Origin: Achromobacter pestifer
GTDB taxonomy: Bacteria; Pseudomonadota; Gammaproteobacteria; Burkholderiales; Burkholderiaceae_B
Reading direction: 5' to 3'
DNA length: 64,000 bases
Assembly (NCBI RefSeq): GCF_902859625.1
Contig: NZ_CADIJX010000003.1
Location: 744,001-808,000 of the forward strand
Within the stretch, counting starts at the first letter, position 1; every line of letters begins with the position of its first letter. Both the position numbers and the translations under genes were made by a program. The notes beneath the pieces were generated by a model, which worked only from the letters and a program-made list of their open reading frames with translations, was not told where the DNA came from and did no database searches. Of this stretch, positions 6,638 through 14,936 are shown piece by piece.

Positions 6638-8707
6638 TCACTGCACCGATGTCGGCGTGGCCGGACGCGAAATCTGCGTCGGCATGCGTTCTTGGGTCAG
6701 CGTGCCGGGCTCGGTGGGCGATGGCCGCACCACCACCGCGTTGTGTGTATTGTTGGCGCCAAGGTTGGGCAGATCCGCCGGACGGGCGGCCACGGCAGCG
6801 AACGGGCCGCCACCGCTGGCCGGCACGCCGTCCAGTGTCAGGCGTCCGCTCCAGTTGCCGTCGTGACGCGACAACACCTGATATTGCTGCGGCCCACCGG
6901 TGGTGCGTGCTACGACGTAGAGCGTGCCGTCAATGATGTTGAGCGCAGGGGGCGAGGCCGCCTGGGCGTCCAGTTTGACGGGCTTGTCGTGTTCCACAAG
7001 CCAAAGTGGTCCCCCCGCGCGTTCCAGTAGCGCCAGGATGACATTGCCCTGGGCATTGGCGCTGATGGCCGGGCGTCCGATGTAGGGCACGCCCATATCG
7101 GCCGCCGCGCTCCAGTCCATGTCGAGATCGGTGGTGTCGCCGGCTTCCACCAGCTTGATCAGATGGTTGGTGCCGCGCTGACGGAAATAGAGTTCGACGC
7201 GGTTCTCATGGTTGCGGATCGCGGCCAGCCCGCCCGCGGCTTCGGGCGCCGGCACGCGGCGCCAGTGTTGCCATTCGGGGCGTTGGCCTTTGTGCGCGGG
7301 CAGTTGGCGCGTGTAGAACAGTTCGCCTGCGCCCGTGGCGGCAAAAACGACGTAGCGGCCGTCGGCGCCGCGCGCGACGGCAGGTGCTCCGGTTGCCCCG
7401 TCCAGGGGCGGCAGGTCTTGCCAGGTGCTCCAGCTGCCGTCGATGCCTGACGGCGCAATCCAATGCAGCAAGCCGTCATAACCCAGCGCGACGGCTGCCG
7501 CTTCGCCACGCGGCGCGACGGCCGGAATCTGCGTCACGCGCAGGCCGCCCAGCGCCTGCCAGCCTTGCCAGGTGCCGTCATGGCGCTGTTTGTTCGCCCA
7601 GACGCCGCCCAGGGGGTCGCGCGCCATCAGGCCCGCTGTGCCGTCGGCATGGGTGAACGAGACCAGCGGGCCGCTGGTGCGTCCGCCCAGGCTTTGCCAA
7701 CGGCGGTCACTGGAATCCCAACGATTGACGGCGGCATTGGTTTCGCCTGCGGCAAACACCACCAGGCCACCGCGCCCGTCCGGGTACAACTGCGGTGCGA
7801 TGTCCTGGCGCGATACGTAGTAGGCGCGCTGCACCCAGGCGGCCGCGGGGCCGGCAGGCTCTTTGCAGCCGGTGGGGCCGGCGCAGTAGTGGTAGTCGTT
7901 CCAGGCGTAGTGTTGGAAGATCAGCGACTTGTTGGCGATTTCCGTGTCGGCCAGGTTGGTGGCGCGCTCTTGGCTGGGGTAGTCGATATAGCCGGTTTCG
8001 GCATAGTTGCCGGGCACGCGCAGCATGGCCTCGCGTGCCAGCCGTGCGCTGGCGATGTGATCCGGATGCCCATGGCCGGCGCAGCGCCAGCATAGTTGCG
8101 TGTAGGGCACGATAATCGTGTCGTCCAGATGGCGCACGGTGGTCGGCCCGTATTGGCGGATCAAATCCGCCAGCGTATCGATCAGTTGCTCGCGCGTGTA
8201 GACCTGCGGATAGGGGCCCAGCGTGTCAACGCTCTGGCCCGGTTCCGATTCGGTGCGGCTAAGCGGCGTCAGGCTGCCCCAGCCCTTGCCCAGCCACGGG
8301 TCCTTCAGGCGCATGTGCCAAAGCTGCACGCGCGGATTGCCCTGCAATGTGAAGCGTGCAATGTGGCGTCCGCCTGCGGTGCCTGCATCTTCTTTCCAAA
8401 GATCAGGTTGATGCGCCATGTAGGCATAGGCCGCACGTATGCCGCGCTCGCGGCCCAGCATATAGCCTTCGCCTTCGCCCGCATCACTGGCGGTCAGGTA
8501 GATCACCCGCACGCAACCCCCCGCCTCGATATTGGAAGCGATGTCCGGATTCATGAATAGCAGGTCGTCGTCCAGATGGGCGACGAAGGCCAGATCCTTC
8601 ACGCCATGGCATTGCGCAAGCGTGGGCGGGGCGGCGATTGCCTGGCCAAAGGCCAGGCTGATGAATACACAGAATAGCGCCAGGTAAATGCGGCGCGGCA
8701 AGGCCAT
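6638..8707 (-). CDS. Secreted PIG-L family deacetylase with C-terminal PLL-like propeller
   Basis: The start is taken at the ATG 8705-8707, giving MALPRRIYLALFCVFISLAF, a clean signal peptide. An ATG 12 nt upstream abuts a terminator T-tract and is less likely. The N-terminal domain (about 30-290) has FVAHLDDDLLFMNP and GHGHPDH, the metal-binding motifs of the PIG-L/LmbE N-acetylglucosaminyl deacetylase fold. The rest (about 310-650) has repeating W-x-x-W-x-x-L units (RRWQSLGG, GTWQGWQALGG, GSWSTWQDLPP, PEWQHWRRVP), as in PLL-type seven-bladed lectin propellers. It probably acts on an extracellular or periplasmic amino-sugar polymer, with the propeller binding carbohydrate; that role is inference. 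Confidence 0.8.
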   Translation of the reverse strand: MALPRRIYLALFCVFISLAFGQAIAAPPTLAQCHGVKDLAFVAHLDDDLLFMNPDIASNIEAGGCVRVIYLTASDAGEGEGYMLGRERGIRAAYAYMAHQPDLWKEDAGTAGGRHIARFTLQGNPRVQLWHMRLKDPWLGKGWGSLTPLSRTESEPGQSVDTLGPYPQVYTREQLIDTLADLIRQYGPTTVRHLDDTIIVPYTQLCWRCAGHGHPDHIASARLAREAMLRVPGNYAETGYIDYPSQERATNLADTEIANKSLIFQHYAWNDYHYCAGPTGCKEPAGPAAAWVQRAYYVSRQDIAPQLYPDGRGGLVVFAAGETNAAVNRWDSSDRRWQSLGGRTSGPLVSFTHADGTAGLMARDPLGGVWANKQRHDGTWQGWQALGGLRVTQIPAVAPRGEAAAVALGYDGLLHWIAPSGIDGSWSTWQDLPPLDGATGAPAVARGADGRYVVFAATGAGELFYTRQLPAHKGQRPEWQHWRRVPAPEAAGGLAAIRNHENRVELYFRQRGTNHLIKLVEAGDTTDLDMDWSAAADMGVPYIGRPAISANAQGNVILALLERAGGPLWLVEHDKPVKLDAQAASPPALNIIDGTLYVVARTTGGPQQYQVLSRHDGNWSGRLTLDGVPASGGGPFAAVAARPADLPNLGANNTHNAVVVRPSPTEPGTLTQERMPTQISRPATPTSVQ

Positions 8708-8719
8708 CAAAGCTGGCAT

Positions 8720-8750
8720 AAAAAAAAGCGCTGCTCAGGAGGTGCAGCGC
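8720..8750 (-). terminator. Rho-independent terminator of the upstream minus-strand operon
   Basis: Reading the minus strand, GCGCTGC and GCAGCGC form a perfect 7-bp stem (8728-8734 with 8744-8750) around a 9-nt loop, followed by eight T residues (8727-8720). It lies 164 nt after the molybdopterin oxidoreductase stop and directly before the deacetylase start, so it can end the long operon. It may also attenuate read-through into the deacetylase gene. Confidence 0.8.
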
Positions 8751-8913
8751 GTAGGGTGTTTTTGATGCAACGAGTATAGCGGCCAGCTGTTGCACGCCTT
8801 CGATCGAACCCGAACAGGGTGTTGGATATGGTGTCAGACTGCAATGACGGCGTCGGTGGCCTTTACTGTGGCACCATTTTCCGGGTTTGGGCAGTTGTAA
8901 CTGAGTTGGAGCC

Positions 8914-11232
8914 TCAACCCGGAGCTTCAAACGCCCGGATAGGCGGCAAGACGCCGTCGAAGCGCTCGATCTGCACTGCCGTCAGTTGCCCGCAGCATCC
9001 CTGCGCCAGCGATGACGTGCCGATGTCGCGGGTCAGGATATTGGGGTTGCCGTGGCCGCACAGCGCCACCTCGCCGCGAGCGTCTTCCACCGGGTCGTAC
9101 CAGGCGCCGGTGGGTAGTTGTGCCACGCCTGGCATGACGGTCGTGCTAAGCGCGGCGCTGGCCAGGCAGGCACCGCGGTCATTGAACAGACGCACGATAT
9201 CGCCGTCGGCGATGCCTCGCGCGGCCGCGTCCTGTGGGTGCAGCGTGCAGACCTCCCGGCCCTGTCGTTTTCCCGACACGCTGTGCGCGCCGAAGTCGAG
9301 CTGGCTGTGCAACCGGGTGGCGGGCTGGTTGGCGACGAGGAACAGCGGGTGGGCCGGCGTCGGCGCGTCCTTCTGCGCCAGCCATACCGGGTGGCCCGGG
9401 CAATCTGCGTAGCCGAATGCGGCGATCACCGATGAACTGATCTGAACCTTGCCGCTGGGGGTGGGTAACGGCTTTCCAGCGGGATCCTGGCGGAACGCGC
9501 GCAAGATGCCGCCATCGTCGTCCTGTTGCGGGAGCGTCAGTTCGCCCTGTTCCCAGAACTGGTCGAAGTCCGGTGCCTCCAGGCCCTTTTCCCGCAAGGC
9601 GGATCGCGTCTTCTCGTACAGGTGGCGCAGCCATTCTCCGCTGGTGCGCCCTTCGGTGAAGGCCTGCTGAGTGCCTAGGCGGTCGGACAGGTCCGCAAAA
9701 ATGTCATAGTCGTCGCGCGCCATGCCATTGGGCGTGGCGATGCGGTGCATGGCCACCAGCAGCGGGTCTGTCGGCGCGCCGCCGATGTCTTCGCGTTCCA
9801 GAGTCATGGTGCACGGCAGTACGATGTCGGCATGGCGCGCCGTGGCGGTCCAGCCAATCTCGTGGACGATGAAGGTGTCCAGCTTGGAGAACGCGCGGGT
9901 CAGGCGTTTGAGGTCCTGATGGTGATGGAAGGGATTGCCGCCTGCCCAATAGGCCAGGCGGATGTGAGGATACGGCATGCGCTTGCCGTTGTAGTCGAAC
10001 GGTTCCCCGGGATGCAACAGCATGTCGGAAATCCGAGCAACGGGAATGAAGGCCTTTACCCCATTTATGCCTTGCGGCAGCGACGCCACCGGTACGGCGT
10101 TACTACGCTTGCCATAATGCGCCAGCGTGCCCAGCGCGTAGGCGTAGCCGCCGCCGGGTAGGCCCAGTTGCCCCAGCGCGGCGGCTAGCACGGCGGCCAT
10201 CCAGACGGGCTGTTCGCCATGTTCGGCGCGTTGCAGCGAATGAGCAACCGTGACCAGCACGCGCTTGCCGGGCAACAGGTTCGCCATCTCGATGATTTTC
10301 GCTGCGGGTACGCCGCAGATGGCCGCAGCCCAGGCGGGGGTCTTCGCTTGTCCGTCCTGGCGGCCCAGCAGATAGTCCTGGAAAACGTCCCAGCCGTCGC
10401 AGTTTTCCATCAGGAATGTTTCGTCATGCCAACCGTTGGCCACCAGCTCATGCACCAAGGCCAGCATCAGCGCTACGTCGGTGCCGGGGACAGCCTGCAC
10501 CCAGTCCGCCCTGGCGTCCGTCGGAAAATCGGACGACAGGGGACTGATGTTGATGAAGCGGCAGCCGCGCGCCGCGGCCAGACGCATGGATTCGCGCTCG
10601 ATATGGCGGCTGATTCCGCCGCTGGCCACCCGCGAATTCTTCAAGGCCATGCCGCCGAATGCCAGCACCACGTCGGTGTGGCCGACGATCTGCTCCCACG
10701 TGACGTTGCGGCGCGCTACGTCGTCCATGCTGCCCAGGACATGTGGCAGAATCACCGCCGATGCGCCAGCGCTGTAGCTGTTTACCGACCGTACGTAGCC
10801 GCCCAGCGCCGTATTCAGAAAGCGGTGCACCTGGCTTTGCGCGTGGTGGAAACGGCCCGCGCTGGACCAGCCGTACGACCCGCCGAAGACAGCTTCCGGG
10901 CCGTGCCGGTCCTGGACGCGCCGCAGTTCCGCAGCCAACAGGTCCAGCGCGTGGTCCCAGCCGATCTGCACATAGTCGTCTCGCCCCCGGGTGGCATCCG
11001 GGCCAGGTCCCCGCTCCAGCCAGCCGCGCCGAACCATGGGCGCGGTGACCCGCGCCGGATGGTCCAGCGCGTTGGTGAAATTCTGAATTAGCGGGTTGGG
11101 GTCCGGGTCGCCTGGATGCGGTAGCACCTCCAGCGCGCCGTTCTTCCAGGCGGCAGAGAAAACGCCCCAATGGGCGCTATGAGGCTTGCGGCCGGTGTCC
11201 GGTCGAGGCGAGCGGGAGATAGGGGTGTTCAT
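8914..11232 (-). CDS. Molybdopterin-dependent oxidoreductase, BisC/TorA-like
   Basis: This 772-residue protein belongs to the DMSO-reductase family and is close in length to biotin sulfoxide reductase. Diagnostic blocks are HWGVFSAAWKNGALEVLPH at the N-terminus, YGWSSAGRFHHAQSQ with the putative Mo-coordinating Ser, and the C-terminal QLPTGAWYDP and CGHGNPN region. It has no Tat signal and no N-terminal Fe-S cysteine cluster, so it is probably cytoplasmic like BisC. It should reduce an S- or N-oxide using a bis-MGD cofactor. It is the last gene of a tight minus-strand operon (6 nt after the sulfurtransferase), so a sulfoxide substrate linked to that pathway is plausible but unproven. Confidence 0.85.
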   Translation of the reverse strand: MNTPISRSPRPDTGRKPHSAHWGVFSAAWKNGALEVLPHPGDPDPNPLIQNFTNALDHPARVTAPMVRRGWLERGPGPDATRGRDDYVQIGWDHALDLLAAELRRVQDRHGPEAVFGGSYGWSSAGRFHHAQSQVHRFLNTALGGYVRSVNSYSAGASAVILPHVLGSMDDVARRNVTWEQIVGHTDVVLAFGGMALKNSRVASGGISRHIERESMRLAAARGCRFINISPLSSDFPTDARADWVQAVPGTDVALMLALVHELVANGWHDETFLMENCDGWDVFQDYLLGRQDGQAKTPAWAAAICGVPAAKIIEMANLLPGKRVLVTVAHSLQRAEHGEQPVWMAAVLAAALGQLGLPGGGYAYALGTLAHYGKRSNAVPVASLPQGINGVKAFIPVARISDMLLHPGEPFDYNGKRMPYPHIRLAYWAGGNPFHHHQDLKRLTRAFSKLDTFIVHEIGWTATARHADIVLPCTMTLEREDIGGAPTDPLLVAMHRIATPNGMARDDYDIFADLSDRLGTQQAFTEGRTSGEWLRHLYEKTRSALREKGLEAPDFDQFWEQGELTLPQQDDDGGILRAFRQDPAGKPLPTPSGKVQISSSVIAAFGYADCPGHPVWLAQKDAPTPAHPLFLVANQPATRLHSQLDFGAHSVSGKRQGREVCTLHPQDAAARGIADGDIVRLFNDRGACLASAALSTTVMPGVAQLPTGAWYDPVEDARGEVALCGHGNPNILTRDIGTSSLAQGCCGQLTAVQIERFDGVLPPIRAFEAPG

Positions 11233-11238
11233 GTGCTT

Positions 11239-12102
11239 TCAGGCGTCAGGGCCCGTGGCGACCGGGGCGCCTGATTGGGCGCTCCATTCGCTCCATGAGC
11301 CGGGATACAAGGTGGCGCCCGTCAGCCCCGCGACTTCCATGGCAAGAAGATTGTGGCATGCCGTGACGCCGGAGCCGCACTGGTTGATGACTTCGGCGGG
11401 CGCGCGGCCGTTCATGCGGGAGGTGAAGGCCTGGCGCAGTTGGTCGGCTGGCAGGAAACGGCCGTCGGTGCCCAGGTTGTCTCGGAAGAAGCGATTGGAC
11501 GCGCCGGGAATATGCCCGCCCACGGCGTCCAGCGTTTCGTTCTCGCCCCGATAGCGATCGGGAGCGCGCGCATCCAGCACGACGCGCCCGCCCGATGCCA
11601 GCGCCTGGCGCAGTTGCGCGTAGCCGAGCGTGGGCTGGCGGCCTTCGCGGACCCGCAGCGAGCCCGCTGCGCGCTTGGCTGGCGTATCCGCGGTAAACGG
11701 ATATCCTGCGCGCTTCCAGGCGAGCTCGCCCCCGTCCAGCACCGCCACGGCCTCATGCCCAATCCAGCGCAACAGCCACCAAAGGCGCGCTGCGTACATG
11801 CCGCCGGCATTGTCATAGGCAATAACCTGAGTCTGACTGCTCGCGCCGAGTGCGGCCATCGCGCGGGCCAGCGCAGCGGGCTCAGGCAGCGGATGACGAC
11901 CGTTGGCGCCTGTCTTGGGGCCGCTGAGCGTTTCTTCCAGATGCACATAAGCCGCGCCCGGTATATGGCCAGCGTCGTAGTGGCGGCGGCCCGCCTGTGG
12001 ATCCGTCAGTTCAAAGTTGCAATCCAGGACCAGTACATCTTCCTGCCCAGGTTCGGCCAACGCGCGGGCCAGGTCGTCCGCGGCGATCAAGGTGGTGTAC
12101 AT
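11239..12102 (-). CDS. 3-mercaptopyruvate/thiosulfate sulfurtransferase, SseA-like
   Basis: This 287-residue protein has two rhodanese domains. The inactive N-terminal one carries HIPGAAYVHLEETL and VIAYDNAGGMYAARLWWLLR. The active C-terminal one carries GHIPGASNRFFRDNL and the catalytic loop CGSGVTAC. The CGSGVT loop is typical of mercaptopyruvate sulfurtransferases rather than of thiosulfate rhodanese. It would move sulfane sulfur from 3-mercaptopyruvate to an acceptor. It lies between an AhpD-like gene and the molybdopterin reductase with gaps of 12 and 6 nt, implying one transcript. Confidence 0.88.
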   Translation of the reverse strand: MYTTLIAADDLARALAEPGQEDVLVLDCNFELTDPQAGRRHYDAGHIPGAAYVHLEETLSGPKTGANGRHPLPEPAALARAMAALGASSQTQVIAYDNAGGMYAARLWWLLRWIGHEAVAVLDGGELAWKRAGYPFTADTPAKRAAGSLRVREGRQPTLGYAQLRQALASGGRVVLDARAPDRYRGENETLDAVGGHIPGASNRFFRDNLGTDGRFLPADQLRQAFTSRMNGRAPAEVINQCGSGVTACHNLLAMEVAGLTGATLYPGSWSEWSAQSGAPVATGPDA

Positions 12103-12114
12103 ACGCGGCCCCGT

Positions 12115-12456
12115 TCAAGCCTGGCCGGCCGACAAGGCATCCATCGCGCGCAGCGAATAGACGTAGGCCGCGCCGGCGTTCAAGGCGATGGCGGTGCTTA
12201 GTGCTTCGCTCAGCTCTACCTCGGTCACGCCCGCCTTGCGCGCTGCGTCGGCGTGCGCCGCGATGCAGCCGTCGCAGCGCGTGGTGACGGCCACTGCCAG
12301 GGCGATCAGTTCGCGCGTCTTGGCGTCCAGCGTGCCGGTGGCCCCCTGCGCCTGATTCAGCGCCCGGAATGCGGTGAGCAATTGCGGGTTGTATTTTCCC
12401 AGAGCCTCGCCTGCCTTGCGGTTGTTGGCGAGCGTGTCGGTCCAGTTTTGCAGCAT
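12115..12456 (-). CDS. Carboxymuconolactone decarboxylase / AhpD-like protein
   Basis: This 113-residue all-helical protein has the AhpD-type redox motif in RCDGCIAAHADAARKAG (Cys-x-x-Cys followed by the His helix), preceded by LDAKTRELIALAVAV. Such proteins act as peroxide or disulfide reductases, or carry out small catabolic steps. It shares an operon with the Bug gene upstream and the sulfurtransferase downstream. AGGACA lies at a suitable distance before the ATG, and an AT-rich element (12469-12483) lies just above it. Confidence 0.85.
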   Translation of the reverse strand: MLQNWTDTLANNRKAGEALGKYNPQLLTAFRALNQAQGATGTLDAKTRELIALAVAVTTRCDGCIAAHADAARKAGVTEVELSEALSTAIALNAGAAYVYSLRAMDALSAGQA

Positions 12457-12468
12457 GATGATGTGTCC

Positions 12469-12483
12469 TGAAATATGATTTAA
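12469..12483. promoter_or_regulatory. AT-rich TAAAWCATATTT element before the AhpD-like gene
   Basis: On the minus strand this site contains TAAATCATATTT. A close copy (TAAAACATATTT) lies at 16496-16510 in the promoter region of the same operon and its IclR regulator. The two may bind the same protein, but both lie in AT-rich spacers, so chance is possible. Confidence 0.25.
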
Positions 12484-12504
12484 CGGCGAGCGTTGCGATC
12501 GGCC

Positions 12505-13509
12505 TTACTGCCCGATCTGCTTGAGCAGATCGGGCGTGGCGGCTTTACGGTAATTGGCGATGTCCTGGACGATGTACTGCTTGAACTGGTTCAGCGGCAG
12601 GTCTCGCTCCATAGCGGCATCCTTGCGGATGGTGTTTTGCACCGATGGGTCCTTCAGGGCGCGCGACAGGTGGTCCGATAGCATCTTGACCACGTCGGGC
12701 GGAGTGCCGGCGGGCGCCGCCAGGCCATACCATTGCGTCATGGTCATATCGATGCCCAACTCCTTGAACGTGGGCACATCGGGCAAGATCGGGCTGCGCT
12801 GGCTGCCGGTCAGGGCAAGTACGCGCAGTTGGCCTTGCTGCACCTGCGGCACCAGTGGCGACGCTGTGGCGAAGAACATGTCGATCTGTCCGCCGATCAT
12901 GTCGGTAATGGCGGGGCCTGAACCCTTGTATGGCACATGCAACAGCTTCAGGTGCCCCAGTTCCTTGATGGTTTCCATGCCGATGTGGGCGGCCCCCCCA
13001 GTGCCGGTGGACGCGAAGGTCAACTCCTTGTCCTTGGCGGTATTGATCACTTCCTGCGCGCTTTTGAAGCGCGATTGCGTCGCCACGAACAGGCCATGCG
13101 GCGCTTCCAGGATAAGGCCGATCGGCGTGAAGTCTTCCGGTACTTTGTACGGCAGGCTCTGCGGCTTGAATGCGGGCGATACCGCCAGATTTCCGCTCAT
13201 GGCCAGCAGGATGGTGTAGCCATCGGGCGCCGCTTTGGCGACGAGGCCGGCGGCAATATTGCCGCCCGCGCCTGGCCGGTTCTCGACGATAACGGTTTGG
13301 CCGATGGTCTTGCCCATGGCCGTGGCGATCAGGCGGCCGTAGAGGTCACCCCCGCCGCCTGGCGGAAAACCCACCACCAGCGTAATGGGGCGGTCAGGAT
13401 ACGCGGCTTGCGCCGCGCCGCCCGTCAAGGCGGCCAGCCCCAGCGTGGCGGCCACGGCAGCGTGGATTCCGAGGCGTTTGACAAGCAAAGTTGCGGAAGA
13501 AATGCCCAT
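12505..13509 (-). CDS. Bug-family TTT periplasmic solute-binding protein
   Basis: This 334-residue protein has a signal peptide (about 1-35, ending GAAQA) followed by AYPDRPITLVVGFPPGGGGD, the Bug signature with its ligand-loop glycines. Later blocks VIVENRPGAGGNIAA, VPYKGSGPAITDMIGGQIDMFF and PDVPTFKELG are also typical. Bug proteins bind carboxylates such as citrate, glutamate or phthalates in the periplasm and hand them to TctA/TctB. No TctAB genes lie nearby, so it would use distant membrane partners. Its operon suggests the ligand is the substrate of the adjacent lyase and dehydrogenase. A perfect 10-bp hairpin covers its last codons. Confidence 0.9.
   Translation of the reverse strand: MGISSATLLVKRLGIHAAVAATLGLAALTGGAAQAAYPDRPITLVVGFPPGGGGDLYGRLIATAMGKTIGQTVIVENRPGAGGNIAAGLVAKAAPDGYTILLAMSGNLAVSPAFKPQSLPYKVPEDFTPIGLILEAPHGLFVATQSRFKSAQEVINTAKDKELTFASTGTGGAAHIGMETIKELGHLKLLHVPYKGSGPAITDMIGGQIDMFFATASPLVPQVQQGQLRVLALTGSQRSPILPDVPTFKELGIDMTMTQWYGLAAPAGTPPDVVKMLSDHLSRALKDPSVQNTIRKDAAMERDLPLNQFKQYIVQDIANYRKAATPDLLKQIGQ
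12511..12534 (-). repeat. Perfect 10-bp stem-loop at the 3' end of the Bug gene
   Basis: CCCGATCTGC (12511-12520) and GCAGATCGGG (12525-12534) pair perfectly around a TTGA loop. It sits in the last codons of the binding-protein gene and has no T-tract, so it could protect the upstream mRNA after processing rather than terminate. Confidence 0.5.
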
Positions 13510-13551
13510 GGTGTTTGTCTCCTGTTTTCTTTTTTATCAGGGGGAACTGTG

Positions 13552-14916
13552 TCAGGCGGCAAGCCATCCGGCTTGATGTCTCCGCACCACCCGGTCCACT
13601 GCAGCGGCACACTGTCCCAGGTAGCCAGCGGGATTGGTCAGGCGCAGGATCTCTTCTTCGCCCAGCAGCGTGGTCAGGTCTTTATGCTGGCGCAACGCCT
13701 GGGCGAAATCGAGCTTGTGGGTGATGCCGTGCATGGAAGCTTCATAGATCCACTCATGCGCGGTCTGCTTGCCCACGCGCTCGGACAGCTCCAGCATCAC
13801 GTGTTCGGACAGCAGATAACCGCGCATGCGGTCCAGATTCAGCGCCATGGCGGCCGCGTCCACTCGCAGCCCAGCCAGCAGATTCTTGGCCTGGAACAGC
13901 ATGGCGCCGGCGATCAGGCAGCATTCGGGCAAGGCCTTCCACTCGATCTTCCAGGCGATGCCATCGCGCTCACCTTCCTGCACCATGCCTTCCAGCATCA
14001 GCGAGGCGTTGGCGCGCAAGGGCCGGCACAGGCCCGCCAGATTTTCGGCCGAGGTCGGATTGCGCTTGTGAGGCATGGTGGAAGACCCCAGCTTTCCCGC
14101 CGAGAATGCTTCCTCGACTTCGCCGATTTCGTTGCGCTGCATATTGAAGAGCTCGTTGCCGATCTTCGACAGCGTGGACCCCAGCATGGCCAGCACTAGC
14201 GCGTATTCGGCGAACCTGTCGCGCGCTGGCCCCCAACTGACAGCGGGCGTAGCCAATCCCAGCTTGGTCAGCGTGCGGCGCTCGACTTCTTCCGCCTGTT
14301 CGCCCAGGGACGCCTGGCTGCCCACGGCCCCGACCACCATGCCTACCAGCATGCGTGCTTCGCATTCCCTCAGGCGGTCATGATGACGCGCCATTTCATC
14401 CAGCCAGACCGCGCACTTGTGCCCGAACGTGATGGGCAACGCCTGCACGCCGTGCGTGCGCCCGGCCATGGGCGTGTCGCGATGGGCTTGCGCCAGCCGC
14501 GACAGTTCCTGCCCCACGGCGACGGCATCGCGCAGGATGACGGCATGCGCTTGCTTGAGCTGCAAGGCCACTCCTGTGTCGACCACGTCTTGGGTGGTGG
14601 CGCCGTAATGCACCCATTCGCCATGATCCGGGCCGCAGCGCGCCTGCAATTGTTTTAGCGCCGGCACCAGCGAATGCTTGATACGCCGAATCTCGGCCGA
14701 CATTTGACCGATGTCGATGTTTGCGACCTTGGCCTGAGCGCGGATCTCCTTGGCGGCAGCAGCCGGAATGATGCCCAGTTCGGCTTGGGCCTCTGCCAGC
14801 GCCGCTTCAAAATCCAGCCACTTCTGAATGCGGTTCTCTTCCGAGAAAATGTCGCGTAGTTCATCGGTGCTCCACAGATGCTGGAGCGATTGCATATCGA
14901 AGACGGAAACGGGCAT
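13552..14916 (-). CDS. Fumarase/aspartase-superfamily lyase (PurB/PcaB type)
   Basis: This 454-residue protein has the superfamily signature GSSTMPHKRNP at about residue 280, the conserved HYGATTQDVVDTG and the AGRTHGVQALPITFGHK block. These match the adenylosuccinate lyase / 3-carboxy-muconate cycloisomerase branch. Members cleave C-N or C-O bonds to release fumarate, or cyclise muconates. Since it lies beside a Bug transporter gene and a FAD hydroxyacid dehydrogenase under an IclR regulator, a catabolic role on a succinyl-substituted compound is more likely than purine synthesis. The exact substrate is unknown. Confidence 0.85.
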   Translation of the reverse strand: MPVSVFDMQSLQHLWSTDELRDIFSEENRIQKWLDFEAALAEAQAELGIIPAAAAKEIRAQAKVANIDIGQMSAEIRRIKHSLVPALKQLQARCGPDHGEWVHYGATTQDVVDTGVALQLKQAHAVILRDAVAVGQELSRLAQAHRDTPMAGRTHGVQALPITFGHKCAVWLDEMARHHDRLRECEARMLVGMVVGAVGSQASLGEQAEEVERRTLTKLGLATPAVSWGPARDRFAEYALVLAMLGSTLSKIGNELFNMQRNEIGEVEEAFSAGKLGSSTMPHKRNPTSAENLAGLCRPLRANASLMLEGMVQEGERDGIAWKIEWKALPECCLIAGAMLFQAKNLLAGLRVDAAAMALNLDRMRGYLLSEHVMLELSERVGKQTAHEWIYEASMHGITHKLDFAQALRQHKDLTTLLGEEEILRLTNPAGYLGQCAAAVDRVVRRHQAGWLAA

Positions 14917-14936
14917 GACGCGGGATCCTGGAGTGA

